The notes below the pieces were generated by a model. The model saw only the letters and a program-made list of their open reading frames with translations, made no database searches and had not been told where the DNA came from. Shown here piece after piece: positions 1 through 9,786 of a stretch of DNA of 64,000 bases. Both the position numbers and the translations under genes were made by a program. This DNA is from Parapedobacter tibetensis (GTDB lineage: Bacteria; Bacteroidota; Bacteroidia; Sphingobacteriales; Sphingobacteriaceae). How positions within the stretch are numbered: the first letter of the stretch is position 1; each line of letters starts with the position of its first letter. The stretch is taken from NCBI RefSeq assembly GCF_024643205.1, contig NZ_JAMKQJ010000001.1:1-64000 (forward strand), read 5' to 3'.

Positions 1-559
1 GATAAAACTCGGCGGTGCGGCCGAAGTCAAACTCACCCACAGCCTTAGCGTCAGTTCACTTAACCCGGGGGTCACCACACTGGCTGCATCCATCACCGGA
101 AGAAAGTGGGGCCATTTTTTGATAGATATCTACGGTAATGACGCTAAGGATGCCTTTGCTGTAAGGACCGACTCTGATAGTGATGGTGTCTTGGACAATA
201 TCCCTTTTTTGGTAAACAACTTAGGCAACGTAGGCATCGGCACCATCACGCCGGTTGATAAACTCTCCGTGAACGGCCGCATCCGCGCAAAAGAGGTCAA
301 AGTGGAGACAGCCAACTGGCCTGATTATGTATTCCATAGGGATTATGGGCTACAGCCGTTGCCTGAATTGGAAACCTATATTAAATCGCATGGCCACCTG
401 CCCGGCATGCCTACGGCAATGGAAGCGGAAGCCGAAGGCATCGATCTGGGCGAGATGAACCGCAAGCTCCTGGAAAAGGTTGAGGAACTGACGGTCCATA
501 TCATCAGGCTGGAACAGCGTATGCAAACATTAGAAAGTGAATCAAAGAAGGAGAAATAA
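1..559 (+). CDS. Tail-fibre/cell-surface-like protein, C-terminal part (5' end outside window)
   Basis: The frame is open from base 2, so the gene starts upstream of the window; a TTG at 119 is only an internal codon. The visible part carries the stretch GNVGIGTITPVDKLSVNGRI, common at the end of Bacteroidota tail-fibre-like or endosialidase-chaperone-like surface proteins, followed by KVETANWPDYVF and GHLPGMPTAMEAEAEGIDLG, and then a Glu/Leu-rich predicted coiled coil to the end. Proteins of this type often sit just upstream of RHS genes in this phylum, as here. The exact function is unknown; a trimeric surface or secreted fibre is the likely role. The ending KKEK is immediately followed by a 27-codon open frame (561-644, starting MEKKRQIKKAW) that overlaps the next open frame; I do not call it a gene. 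Confidence 0.7.
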   Translation, partial: IKLGGAAEVKLTHSLSVSSLNPGVTTLAASITGRKWGHFLIDIYGNDAKDAFAVRTDSDSDGVLDNIPFLVNNLGNVGIGTITPVDKLSVNGRIRAKEVKVETANWPDYVFHRDYGLQPLPELETYIKSHGHLPGMPTAMEAEAEGIDLGEMNRKLLEKVEELTVHIIRLEQRMQTLESESKKEK

Positions 560-688
560 CATGGAGAAGAAAAGGCAAATCAAAAAGGCATGGATGCCGC
601 TTGTTGCAGTATCCGGGAGTAACCAGCTGTTGATTAGATGCTAAGGATGAGCTTATTAATTGGATTTCAGAAATACAAAGTCGGAAAT

Positions 689-3600
689 ATGTACAGAACT
701 ATCTTGATGTCCGTTATTTGCCTTGCGAATGTTGTTTGTTGCGTTTTGCCAAGTATCGCGCAGGTTTCACTGCCGCCGACACCCAATGCGGCGGCTTTGA
801 TAAAGTACAGTGAATTCGAACAAAATCTTGTGACCGGTACAAACGTGGTCAATATACCGTTGTATACCGCGGTATGGGGACGGCTTGATCTTCCCATTTA
901 CTTGGAGTACGCATCAAATGGTGTACGGGTTGCGGAAGAACCTTCCTGGGTAGGGTTAAGCTGGGATTTAAATTTGGGAGGGGTAATAAGCCGGGAAGTC
1001 CGGGACGAACCGGATAGGGTAATGCCCGCCGCTCCCCTTTCGTTGATGGATAAGCTGCCTGATGATATTATTAAAGGCATATCGTTTCCGGGAGAAGATA
1101 TCATGTTGCAGGATTATTTTTTGAGGGGACCCGGTGAGGGTTATGATTCTGAAGCTGATATATTCTCATTCAATTGCGCTTCTGGAAAAGGGAAATTCAT
1201 TGTCTCTGTCACGGGGGAGGTTATCCAGGAAACGCAAAGCGATCTAGAAATTGAGCTTATCAACCCGACGAACCTTGACGACGGTTTTACAGTAACAGAT
1301 GATAAGGGTGTAAAGTATTTTTTTGCCCAGAAAGAGCGGACATCAAGTATTGCGTCAGGAGACCATCGCTCGAAAACCGCAATTACCTCATGGTATCCAA
1401 CGAAGATGATACATCCGCAAGGAGAAAGCATAACGTTTACATATAAGGAGGTTTTATACACCACCCTTTATCCAGGCCAGGAATCGTATACCAGAGCGAG
1501 TATTACACAGGGGTTTAGCAATCCATATGTGCTAGAGGACGCCTTTTCTTCGTTTGTTAACGGTTTGAATGGGTACAAAACCGCATTGAATCACGGGGTT
1601 GAGTTTAGGGGTGTGGTGCCAGACCAAATAGTGGGAGAAAAATTTACTATCACATTTACCTCAACGGAACTTACGCAACAGAAATATAATTGTATCAATG
1701 GATTAGTAGTTAGACGAATAGATGGCGCATTGATAGAAGATATACATTTTGATTATCAGGTAACCAATTCCGGCAGAGTTTTCCTTAGTAATGTCAAGTT
1801 CAATGATGAAACAAAAACTTATCAACTAGCGTATAATTCTCCCGACTCGTTTCCCGGAAGATTCGCTAAAAGCAAGGACCACTGGGGATATTTCAATGGG
1901 GCATCCTCTAGCACTTCAATACCGTCCGATCCTGACTTTCCAGAGGTAAATAGTGGAAATAGGGAGCCTAGCTTGTCGCATGCTCAGGTTGGAATGCTGA
2001 GACGTATTACGTATCCTGTCGGGGGGTATAGTGAATTTGAGTATGATATGCACTCATATAAGGACAACGAGTTTAGGGAAAATATTAATTACGAAAGTGT
2101 TTTAGGTGAAACAGGCCCATCGTCATATGGAGTAGTGGTAAAGTCATCGGTTTTTACCAGTTACGGGACATCCATGGTAATTCGTTCCAACATATCACTT
2201 GGAGATGAGTGTTCCAGTTCCACGGATCCCGACATTGTCAACCGGATAGGAGGGACACTCAGGGTAAAGGATGTGCGTACGGGACAGTATCTTAACATAA
2301 GTAATGAAGCGAGGGTTTTTTATAAAGGGGATAGTGAACGACGGATTTCGAATCTTGAAATCGGAGGGGATTATCAGGTTGAGATTGAACTTTACAGGTG
2401 TACCAAAGGATACTTTACAATCAGTTATTCCGCAGGAATCGTTCAAACAGAAATTGTAAAAAAGGCTGGTGGGCTACGGATATCAAAGATAAAACACTTT
2501 ACTGGTAGTCCCGATCCTGAACTCGTCAAGGAAATCAAGTATTCGAAATTGAATGGCACAGAACAAGTTGGGAACCCATTTAGGAAAGTTCCAAATTATA
2601 AGAGCACAAAAACACTCGGATATTTTGACCAAAGTGCAGATGGAAGAAACCATGACTATGGAAAGTACAAAGTTGAAGCTATTTATTCGGAGCCGGATAA
2701 CATGGTTGACAGCAAAGGGAACTATATCACGTACCGGGTAGTTACCGAAATTTCCGCAGGAAGGTCCGGTAATGAGGGAAACGGTGCAGTGGAGAGGTAT
2801 TTCAGGGTCGATCAAGATGGACAAGGGGAGATTATCGTGGGAGATGAAAATAGGAATCTGCACAATAGTGTGCTTAGTAATATTGGTTGGGGTACTGGAT
2901 TAGAAGATTCTGTTTTCTATTATAAACAGGTCAACAATGGCTATTCCCTTGCCAAGTCCATCAAGAATCAATATACCTATGATGGTACCAGGTCTTTCTA
3001 CCAGCTCTTCTTTAAAATCGATAAGCTTTTCGGATATGGAGGCTTATGTAGTGGTGACATTGGACTATTGACCACCCAATGCCATGGACTTCAATCAGCG
3101 GGATATTATCGTGAATGGGTCGTTAGCGCTGAAAGAAAAGGAAAGAAATACGAATACAACTACTGCTCGTCTAACCATCAGCACCGATGGTCCAGATCGA
3201 GCGGTAATCTAACGGTGTGCGTAGCCCCAGGCCATAATAATATCGTCGCAACCATTCCCAATCCTGTTGGTGACCAACCTTTAAACAGCGTAGTTAGATT
3301 TGTGAAAAATGACCATATTGTCGTATCTAAATATGGATTCTATTCGCATCGTTATTTTTTATCCAAAGTTGATGAGATCGACCATCACCAGGGAACGCCT
3401 TCGATAGTAAAAAGCGTAAGTAATGAATATAATGGCCGGGATCATCTGCGGTTGACACGAAGTATCACGATTAATAGCGACGGTAGCAAAGAAATTGCCT
3501 ATACCAGCTATCCCCTCGACTATCCGAATACCAGCGGCTTTATCCATGACATGAAACAAAACCACTTGGTAGCCTACCCCATCGAGCAGGTACGATATAA

Positions 3601-4225
3601 GGAAGTGGGCAGTTTGCGGACGGTATTGTCCGGCAGCATTACCACGTATAAAGCAGGCGAGAAGGGGCTTGTTGACCAGGTCCTTGCGCTGGAGACAACG
3701 AACCCTATCGCGGTATCCTCGTTCAAATTCAGCAACCGATCTCTTGGGCAACTGCCGCCATCGGTAGGGAGTGCCACTAACTATTCGCCAGACAGCCGTT
3801 ACAAAGTAAGGCTTAGCTATAATGCGTATGACACCAAGGGCAATCCCTTGCAATATACCCTTGCAGACGGGGTACCGGTGAGTTATGTATGGGGCTATGG
3901 CGGGCGGTACCCGGTAGCCGAGATCCGCAACGCGACCCGGGCACAGGTCACCGGTACCGGCTTCAGCCAGGCAATACTGGATAACACAAACAGTACGGAA
4001 GCGCAAATCACCGCGCAGCTGAACACGATCCGCAACCATGCGAACATGGGCAAGGCCCAGGTAACGACATACACATACAAGCCGCTATACGGCACGTCGA
4101 GTTCCACGGACGCCTCGGGGCGTACGATTTGGTATGAATACGACGGCTTCGGCAGATTGTGGCGCACCAGGGACCATTCCGGCAACGTGGTCGAGGAGTA
4201 CAAATATAATTACAGGACACCCTAA
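689..4225 (+). CDS. Large secreted YD/RHS-type repeat protein, no core domain
   Basis: The open frame begins at 638, but the ATG at 689 is preferred because it starts directly with a signal peptide (MYRTILMSVICLANVVCC, cleavage near IAQ). The roughly 1180-residue mature protein has a beta-rich N-terminal half seen in many Bacteroidota (NIPLYTAVWGRLDLPIYLEY, WVGLSWDLNLGG). Its C-terminus has RHS/YD features: SYVWGYGGRYPVAEIRNAT, then YEYDGFGRLWRTRDHSGNVV. It lacks the hyperconserved RHS core with DPxG and has no separate toxin tip, so it is probably the structural partner of the next RHS protein. The first four fifths look visibly richer in A+T than the last ~650 bases, which match the following gene in composition. 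Function inferred: part of a secreted polymorphic-toxin or surface complex. Confidence 0.75.
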   Translation: MYRTILMSVICLANVVCCVLPSIAQVSLPPTPNAAALIKYSEFEQNLVTGTNVVNIPLYTAVWGRLDLPIYLEYASNGVRVAEEPSWVGLSWDLNLGGVISREVRDEPDRVMPAAPLSLMDKLPDDIIKGISFPGEDIMLQDYFLRGPGEGYDSEADIFSFNCASGKGKFIVSVTGEVIQETQSDLEIELINPTNLDDGFTVTDDKGVKYFFAQKERTSSIASGDHRSKTAITSWYPTKMIHPQGESITFTYKEVLYTTLYPGQESYTRASITQGFSNPYVLEDAFSSFVNGLNGYKTALNHGVEFRGVVPDQIVGEKFTITFTSTELTQQKYNCINGLVVRRIDGALIEDIHFDYQVTNSGRVFLSNVKFNDETKTYQLAYNSPDSFPGRFAKSKDHWGYFNGASSSTSIPSDPDFPEVNSGNREPSLSHAQVGMLRRITYPVGGYSEFEYDMHSYKDNEFRENINYESVLGETGPSSYGVVVKSSVFTSYGTSMVIRSNISLGDECSSSTDPDIVNRIGGTLRVKDVRTGQYLNISNEARVFYKGDSERRISNLEIGGDYQVEIELYRCTKGYFTISYSAGIVQTEIVKKAGGLRISKIKHFTGSPDPELVKEIKYSKLNGTEQVGNPFRKVPNYKSTKTLGYFDQSADGRNHDYGKYKVEAIYSEPDNMVDSKGNYITYRVVTEISAGRSGNEGNGAVERYFRVDQDGQGEIIVGDENRNLHNSVLSNIGWGTGLEDSVFYYKQVNNGYSLAKSIKNQYTYDGTRSFYQLFFKIDKLFGYGGLCSGDIGLLTTQCHGLQSAGYYREWVVSAERKGKKYEYNYCSSNHQHRWSRSSGNLTVCVAPGHNNIVATIPNPVGDQPLNSVVRFVKNDHIVVSKYGFYSHRYFLSKVDEIDHHQGTPSIVKSVSNEYNGRDHLRLTRSITINSDGSKEIAYTSYPLDYPNTSGFIHDMKQNHLVAYPIEQVRYKEVGSLRTVLSGSITTYKAGEKGLVDQVLALETTNPIAVSSFKFSNRSLGQLPPSVGSATNYSPDSRYKVRLSYNAYDTKGNPLQYTLADGVPVSYVWGYGGRYPVAEIRNATRAQVTGTGFSQAILDNTNSTEAQITAQLNTIRNHANMGKAQVTTYTYKPLYGTSSSTDASGRTIWYEYDGFGRLWRTRDHSGNVVEEYKYNYRTP

Positions 4226-4328
4226 ACGTATACGGACATGGAAACGGGGAGAGACGGTGTCGCGATGGGGCATCGGGAAAATTTTGCGGAAATCCATCAG
4301 GAAGTCTTACCTTTATTAACTGAATGAT

Positions 4329-7300
4329 ATGCAACGGAATCACTATGTAGCATTATTACTGCTTATCCTATCGGGTTCGGTTTTCGCACAGGACATCACG
4401 CTGACCAGCTATGGTGGCCAAAGTGAAATCTCGGCCACCGGCAGCATCACACTGAAACCGGGCTTCCATGTGGCCCCGGGGCAGAACGTCTGGATCCATA
4501 TCACCGGTGTCCCCGCCCCACAGCCTTTGGGTACCGTACCCAGTGGTAACCAGAACTATATCCTGGCCACGACCTACCGGAAACCGTACGGTACGCCACC
4601 GGGCAACCCCGCCACGGATGATGCCATGCAGGCCATCACCTATTTTGATGGGCTCGGCCGCCCTTCCCAGGCCATACAGGTGAAGGGATCCCCCGGATTC
4701 AAGGACGTGGTTACCCCCATTGAATACGATGCCTTCGGAAGGGAGGCCAAGAAATACCTGCCCTATACCGCCAGCGGTACGCCGGGAGCGTTCAAAACCA
4801 ATGCGCCGACGGCCCAGGGGAGTTTCTACAATACCCCGCCTACCGCTGTACAGGGAAGTGCGCAACCCTATTCGCTGACCGTTTTCGAGCCCTCCCCACT
4901 GAACCGTGTGGTCGAGCAAGGGGCACCCGGTGCCGACTGGCAACCCCAGAGCGGAAGCATCCTCGGTTCCGGGCATACCATCAGGACGGAATACGCCACG
5001 AACAACACCGCTTTGTTCACCGACGTGGCAAATACCCGGAGGGTTGCACGCTACGGTGTGAACCTCGCCGCGGACGGCACACCCGCGCTGACACTGGGCG
5101 GAGCCTATGCGGCGAACGAACTTTATGTTACGGTCACAAAAGACGAGGACTGGAAGCAGTCCGACGGGCGCGTGGGAACCACCGAGGAGTACGTGGACAA
5201 GCAGGGGCGTTTGGTGCTGAGGCGCAGCTTCAACAACGGGGTGGAGATGCTTTCCACCTATTTCGTGTACAACGACTTCGGCGACTTGGCCTATGTGCTA
5301 CCGCCGGGGAGGGACAGTGAGTTCAACCCCGACACGGGAACGCTCCCCAGTTCCGCGCAACTGGACAACTTCTGCTACCGGTACCGTTACGATGGGCGTA
5401 GGCGGATGGTGGAGAAGAAACTGCCGGGCAAGGGCGTGGAATACATGGTGTACAACAAGCTGGACCGGGTGGTCCTGACGCAGGATGCCATCCAGCGGGC
5501 CAAAAGCCCGAAGGAATGGACTTTTACCAAATACGACGCGCACGGACGTGTCGTGATGGCCGGGCGTTACACCACTACCGCAACCACCCGTTCGGCGGTA
5601 CAGACAAGCGTGGACAGCCATACCCCCGCATGGGAAACGCTGAACACGGCCAATGCCAGCGGCTACGCAAACACCTCCTTCCCCAATGGCAACGGTGCCG
5701 AGGTGTACACGTATGTTTACTACGACAGCTATGGCCTGCCGTCGGATTGCCCCGCGGCATGGAAGACGCCGGGAAGCGGCTACTCCGCGATGGTACACGG
5801 GCTGCCGATAGCCACCAAAACCAAGGTGCTCGGCACAGGCACATACCTGTGGTCGGTGGACTATTACGATGACCGCGGCCGGATCACCAAAACCAACAGC
5901 CAGCACCACCACGGGGGCACGGACGTGGTGGTCACCGCCTATAACTTCACGGGACAGCCAACCGCCACCACGCGTACCCATACCAAGGGTCCGGCAACCA
6001 CCACGGTGCGGGGGCGCCATGAATACGACCATGTCGGCAAGTTGCTGAATACCTACCATCGGATCAACACCCAACCGGAGGTGTTATTGGCGTCCAATAC
6101 ATATAATGAAACCGGAGCGCCCATCACCAAGCAGCTGCATTCGGAGGACAACGGTGGCAGCTACCTCCAGAAGCTGGACTACCGTTACAACATCAGGGGC
6201 TGGCTCACGCAGATCAACGGGCGTACCCTCAACACCACGGAGAATGACCTGTTCGGCCTGGAGTTGAAATACGCGGACAGCGAGCGGCTGCTACAGCTAT
6301 ACCCCGGGCAGTACAACGGAAACATCGTGGAGATGGTCTGGAATACAAGCAGGGCGGACAAACCCCGTGCGTACGCCTTCAATTACGACCGGTTGAACCG
6401 GCTGCTTGCCGCGGCATACCGGGCGTACAACGCCAACTGGACAAGCGATGCGGAAAACACGCGCTACAGTGTCGCGAATATCGCCTACGACAAAATGGGC
6501 AACATCCGGCAGCTAAGGCGCTATGGAACGACTGGGAGCAGCAGCTTCGGGATCATGGACGATCTGGAGTACTTTTATACAGGCAACCAGTTGAGCCGGG
6601 TGAACGAGAAATCCACCGGCAACAGGAACCACGGTTTCAAGGAACCGACCCCGACGGGTGCCACGGAATACACCTTTGATGCCAACGGCAATATGGAGAC
6701 CGACGTGAACAAGGGAGTCACGGCGGTGGCTTACAATTACCTGAACTTGCCGCAGCAGGTTACAATCGGGGGTAACACCATCGGCTACCAGTATGCGGCG
6801 GATGGCACGAAGCTGAAAAAGACGGTGGGCAGCGCGGTCACCCACTATATAGGCGGTATCCATTACAGCGGTGACAACATCAGTTTCATCCAGACGGGGG
6901 AAGGCCGCATCCTGCGCTCGGCAAGCAGCGGGCAGTACACCTATGAGTACCACCTGAAGGACCACCTCGGAAACGTAAGGGTGGGATTCGACAAAAATCC
7001 CTCGACGGGTAAGGCACGCCTCATACAGGACGATAGTTATTACCCCTTCGGGTTGGTGTTCAACTCCTATGCTTCGGGAGCGGAAAACAAATACCTATAC
7101 AACGGCAAGGAATTGCAGGTTGAAGGGGGATTGGATTGGTATGACTACGGTGCCCGCATGTACGATCCGGTGATAGGACGGTGGGGGACTGTTGATCCGT
7201 TGGCCGATTCCATGCGCAGGTATTCACCCTATGTATACGGTTTCGATAACCCCATCCGGTTTATTGACCCGGATGGCAGGCGGCCGAAAGACCCTCCGGG

Positions 7301-7838
7301 CTGGTTCAAAAGCGCGTACAACGCCTGGACAAGGCTGGTTACGGGGACTTCGGGCTCATCTGCAAACGAAGCCATGCCCAATGCCGGCCCGCAGACAAGG
7401 AGCGTCAATAGAACGCTGGGGGTGGCCAGTGACGTTAAGGCTATAGGGGATGCCGCAGGCCCGTTTGCCTTGGAGGCAACCGCGGTAGCGGGGGAAGGCT
7501 TGGAAGTTGTCGGTACCGCCACAAAAACCGCAGGATATATAGCGGCACCATTCACCGAAGGCGGGTCGTTGGTATTGGTCCCGATTGGCGAGGCGGTGGA
7601 GACTACGGGTACTGTGTTGACTTTAGCCCCCATGTTGAGTAAAGGGAAATATGGAGAGGCTGCTTATACTGTTGGGAGTGGTGTCTTTTTCACTGGGTTG
7701 GGTAAAACCATTGACAAGGCTGCATCAGCGGGCAAAATCACAAAAACTGACAACGCGATATTGAACTTTGTCAATGAGATGTGGAATAAAACCGCTGACA
7801 TGATATACGATTATGAGGAAAGAAACAAAAACAAATAG
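4329..7838 (+). CDS. RHS repeat-associated core protein (DUF6443-type N-terminus), candidate polymorphic toxin
   Basis: The 1169-residue protein starts with a signal peptide (MQRNHYVALLLLILSGSVFAQ). The N-terminal region with YRKPYGTPPGNPATDDAMQA and ITYFDGLGRPSQAIQVKGSP is the DUF6443 type found before RHS repeats in Bacteroidota. YD repeats fill the middle (YDDRGRITKTNSQ, YDKMGNIRQLRRYG, TFDANGNMETDVNKG). The RHS core is at about residues 930-983: YLYNGKELQ, DWYDYGARMYDPVIGRWGTV, ending FIDPDG. The remaining ~186 residues are the variable tip, rich in Gly/Ala and hydrophobic residues, with no toxin fold I recognise. The last ~200 bases become A+T-rich relative to the body, as expected for an exchanged tip. 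The next gene starts 3 bases after the stop and may encode the immunity protein. Confidence 0.85.
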   Translation: MQRNHYVALLLLILSGSVFAQDITLTSYGGQSEISATGSITLKPGFHVAPGQNVWIHITGVPAPQPLGTVPSGNQNYILATTYRKPYGTPPGNPATDDAMQAITYFDGLGRPSQAIQVKGSPGFKDVVTPIEYDAFGREAKKYLPYTASGTPGAFKTNAPTAQGSFYNTPPTAVQGSAQPYSLTVFEPSPLNRVVEQGAPGADWQPQSGSILGSGHTIRTEYATNNTALFTDVANTRRVARYGVNLAADGTPALTLGGAYAANELYVTVTKDEDWKQSDGRVGTTEEYVDKQGRLVLRRSFNNGVEMLSTYFVYNDFGDLAYVLPPGRDSEFNPDTGTLPSSAQLDNFCYRYRYDGRRRMVEKKLPGKGVEYMVYNKLDRVVLTQDAIQRAKSPKEWTFTKYDAHGRVVMAGRYTTTATTRSAVQTSVDSHTPAWETLNTANASGYANTSFPNGNGAEVYTYVYYDSYGLPSDCPAAWKTPGSGYSAMVHGLPIATKTKVLGTGTYLWSVDYYDDRGRITKTNSQHHHGGTDVVVTAYNFTGQPTATTRTHTKGPATTTVRGRHEYDHVGKLLNTYHRINTQPEVLLASNTYNETGAPITKQLHSEDNGGSYLQKLDYRYNIRGWLTQINGRTLNTTENDLFGLELKYADSERLLQLYPGQYNGNIVEMVWNTSRADKPRAYAFNYDRLNRLLAAAYRAYNANWTSDAENTRYSVANIAYDKMGNIRQLRRYGTTGSSSFGIMDDLEYFYTGNQLSRVNEKSTGNRNHGFKEPTPTGATEYTFDANGNMETDVNKGVTAVAYNYLNLPQQVTIGGNTIGYQYAADGTKLKKTVGSAVTHYIGGIHYSGDNISFIQTGEGRILRSASSGQYTYEYHLKDHLGNVRVGFDKNPSTGKARLIQDDSYYPFGLVFNSYASGAENKYLYNGKELQVEGGLDWYDYGARMYDPVIGRWGTVDPLADSMRRYSPYVYGFDNPIRFIDPDGRRPKDPPGWFKSAYNAWTRLVTGTSGSSANEAMPNAGPQTRSVNRTLGVASDVKAIGDAAGPFALEATAVAGEGLEVVGTATKTAGYIAAPFTEGGSLVLVPIGEAVETTGTVLTLAPMLSKGKYGEAAYTVGSGVFFTGLGKTIDKAASAGKITKTDNAILNFVNEMWNKTADMIYDYEERNKNK

Positions 7839-7841
7839 TGA

Positions 7842-8030
7842 ATGAAAGGTTGGCTAATACTTTTTGGAGGGTTTGCTGTATTGGGGTTTGGTGTCTGGTT
7901 GTTAACCCATATGATTAAAGAAACAAGGGAAGGGTATAGGAGTAGGTTTGGCAATGATATAGGGTTATATATATGGGCAATTGCATGCATAATCATTGGC
8001 ATAATCTTAATCTGGCAAGAGGCCTTTTAG
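7842..8030 (+). CDS. Small two-helix membrane protein, candidate immunity protein
   Basis: This 62-residue protein has two hydrophobic segments, about residues 3-21 (GWLILFGGFAVLGFGVWLL) and 42-58 (LYIWAIACIIIGIILIW), joined by a charged stretch KETREGYRSRFGND. It starts 3 bases after the stop of the RHS gene and shares the A+T-rich composition of that gene's 3' tip rather than of the gene body. Small membrane proteins in this position often protect the producer against the RHS tip; that role is an inference from position and size, and no family is recognised. A strong terminator follows at 8111. Confidence 0.6.
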   Translation: MKGWLILFGGFAVLGFGVWLLTHMIKETREGYRSRFGNDIGLYIWAIACIIIGIILIWQEAF

Positions 8031-8110
8031 GTTGATGCGGTATATTATACAAGCCCGGCCGTCCAACGGAGGGCACTGAAAAAGCTCTACATTTACGAGT
8101 TGGCTTAACA

Positions 8111-8152
8111 AACGATCAAGTAGAACCTGGTTTTACTTGATCGTTTTTTTTA
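8111..8152 (+). terminator. Rho-independent terminator after the RHS cassette
   Basis: A perfect 12-bp stem (AACGATCAAGTA at 8111-8122, TACTTGATCGTT at 8134-8145) with an 11-base loop runs straight into a T tract. It would end transcription of the RHS and small membrane protein genes on the + strand. The rest of 8031-8268 holds no gene that I can support; the left end of the IS1182-type element probably lies in it, but I could not fix the inverted repeat. Confidence 0.85.
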
Positions 8153-8268
8153 TTGCGCAATTTCGATATTTCGGGACATCGACTGGTTTTGGGATCAGTA
8201 TGTGCCCTCGCATTCCAATCTTTTGGTAAACAGGTTGTAAACAAATGGGTTTTAGCCCGGATTTCGGG

Positions 8269-9786
8269 TTATTTAATCAATTTCAGGATCCTTTTCAGGT
8301 TCACCGTGAAGATTGCCAGCGCCCCCTGCATTTCCATGTTCTTTATGCCATATGAGTTGGCACGCGCATATCCATGGACGTTCTTAAGCTCACTGTTCTT
8401 TGCCTCTATCTTGTATCGTTCCCTGGTTTTCTGTTTGTAGTAATCGGTTTCCTGAAAGTCCATCTGTTCTTTGTGGAGGTCGGATTTTATGGTTACCGAA
8501 TAGGTCTTGCTCTTCGCTCCGGGCTTGTAGCAGTTTTCCCTCAGGGGGCAGACCTTGCATTTTTCCACGTCAAAGTAATAGGTGTCCGCTTGGTTTTTCC
8601 CCCTATCCTTCTTTCCCTGGCGGGCCTTCCTGATGGCCAGGTGCCCTGCCGGACAAACGAACATCCCGGCATCCTTGTTGTAATCGAACATCTCCGCATC
8701 CTTTCTGGAGCCTTGGGCAATGCAAGGGGTAAGCCTGGCAACGATCCTGATATCCTGCTCACGGGCCAATTTCAGGTTTTTCTTGCCTGAATAAGCTGCA
8801 TCGCCGATGACCGTATCCACCTTAACCCCATTCCGCTGGCTGATCCCCAAAAGCTTTGGAAGTTCCGTGCCATCGTCCTTTTCCCCCGAGGTAACCACCG
8901 CTGCCGTGATGATCCGTTCCCCTGTCATGGCAAGATGGGTCTTGTAACCAAAGAAGTGGCTGTCCGCTGTCTTATGACCGATTTTCGCATCCATATCCTT
9001 GGAAAGCGTATAGTGCTCCTGGGTATCCCCAACCGTTTCTTTCAAGAGGTTCAACTTCTCTTTGACCGCGGGGGTTTCGCTCAGGGCCCTGTCCGACTCG
9101 ATGCGTTCCTGTAACTCCCTGCAATAGGCAATCTCTTTCCCAAGGTTACTCGACTCATTCTTTTCGGGCATCCGGCCCTTCATGTCCCCGTCTATCGCAT
9201 AAACCGCTTTGCGGAGCAGTTTTGACCGCTCCCTGAGGACATCGAGTGCAGAATGCGGGTTCGACCTGGACAGCGAATGGGTAGCATCCACGATGACCGA
9301 TTTGGATTTGATGATGTCCTTTTCAATCGCAATGCAGACTGTTTTGTTAACCAGCAGGTTCAGCAGATCCGTATCTTTCAGTCTAAGTTTGCGGAACTTG
9401 GTCAGTGAGCTGGGATTGATCACATCATCTTCCGGTGCCATCTCCAGAAAATATTTGAAGGACATATCGTAGCGGGAGCGCTCAACGACATCCACGTCCG
9501 AAACACAATAGATGGTCTTCAGCAACAGGTATTTGAACATACGGATAGGGCTCTCGGCTGTACGCCCGTTGTTGTGGCAGTACTTCTCGAGCAACTCATC
9601 GTATATAAAACTGAAGTCTATCAGGTCGTTGATCTTCCGAAGGAGGTTGTCTTTTGGAACGATCAGATCATACAGCCCCGAGTATGAACTAAACTGTGGA
9701 ATTGCAATTCCAAATTTTCCATTTGATGGGCCGGGAGATCGGTTCGGAGCTGGATATGGCCGACCAGTCGGAACGGTCATTGCCAC
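8269..9786 (-). CDS. IS1182-type transposase (start uncertain, possibly 5'-truncated)
   Basis: The protein is an IS1182/IS5-type DDE transposase: an N-terminal DUF772-like region (LYDLIVPKDNLLRKINDLID, SPIRMFKYLLLKTIYCVSDV), the first catalytic Asp in SKSVIVDATH, the second in DTVIGDAAYSG, a Cys-rich zinc-ribbon-like part (CKVCPLRENC) and the ERYKIEAKNSELK helix carrying the Glu. The similarity begins only around IPQFSSYSGLYDLI. The in-frame ATG at 9786 lies in the neighbouring transposase remnant, and there is no ATG between it and the conserved part. The native start may therefore be lost or non-ATG, and the copy may be inactive. All three expected catalytic regions and the C-terminus are intact. 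Confidence 0.8.
   Translation of the reverse strand: MAMTVPTGRPYPAPNRSPGPSNGKFGIAIPQFSSYSGLYDLIVPKDNLLRKINDLIDFSFIYDELLEKYCHNNGRTAESPIRMFKYLLLKTIYCVSDVDVVERSRYDMSFKYFLEMAPEDDVINPSSLTKFRKLRLKDTDLLNLLVNKTVCIAIEKDIIKSKSVIVDATHSLSRSNPHSALDVLRERSKLLRKAVYAIDGDMKGRMPEKNESSNLGKEIAYCRELQERIESDRALSETPAVKEKLNLLKETVGDTQEHYTLSKDMDAKIGHKTADSHFFGYKTHLAMTGERIITAAVVTSGEKDDGTELPKLLGISQRNGVKVDTVIGDAAYSGKKNLKLAREQDIRIVARLTPCIAQGSRKDAEMFDYNKDAGMFVCPAGHLAIRKARQGKKDRGKNQADTYYFDVEKCKVCPLRENCYKPGAKSKTYSVTIKSDLHKEQMDFQETDYYKQKTRERYKIEAKNSELKNVHGYARANSYGIKNMEMQGALAIFTVNLKRILKLIK

Noticed and set aside
561..644. 27-codon frame after the tail-fibre-like gene
   Set aside because: Overlaps the next open frame, has no recognisable feature, and its sequence looks like a linker region.
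638..688. Upstream ATG of the first RHS-type gene
   Set aside because: It would place 17 charged residues before the signal peptide; the ATG at 689 begins the signal directly.
5298..6074. Long antisense open frames inside the RHS genes
   Set aside because: They arise from the G+C-rich composition of the YD repeats; their translations have no coherent domain, and the + strand genes are certain.
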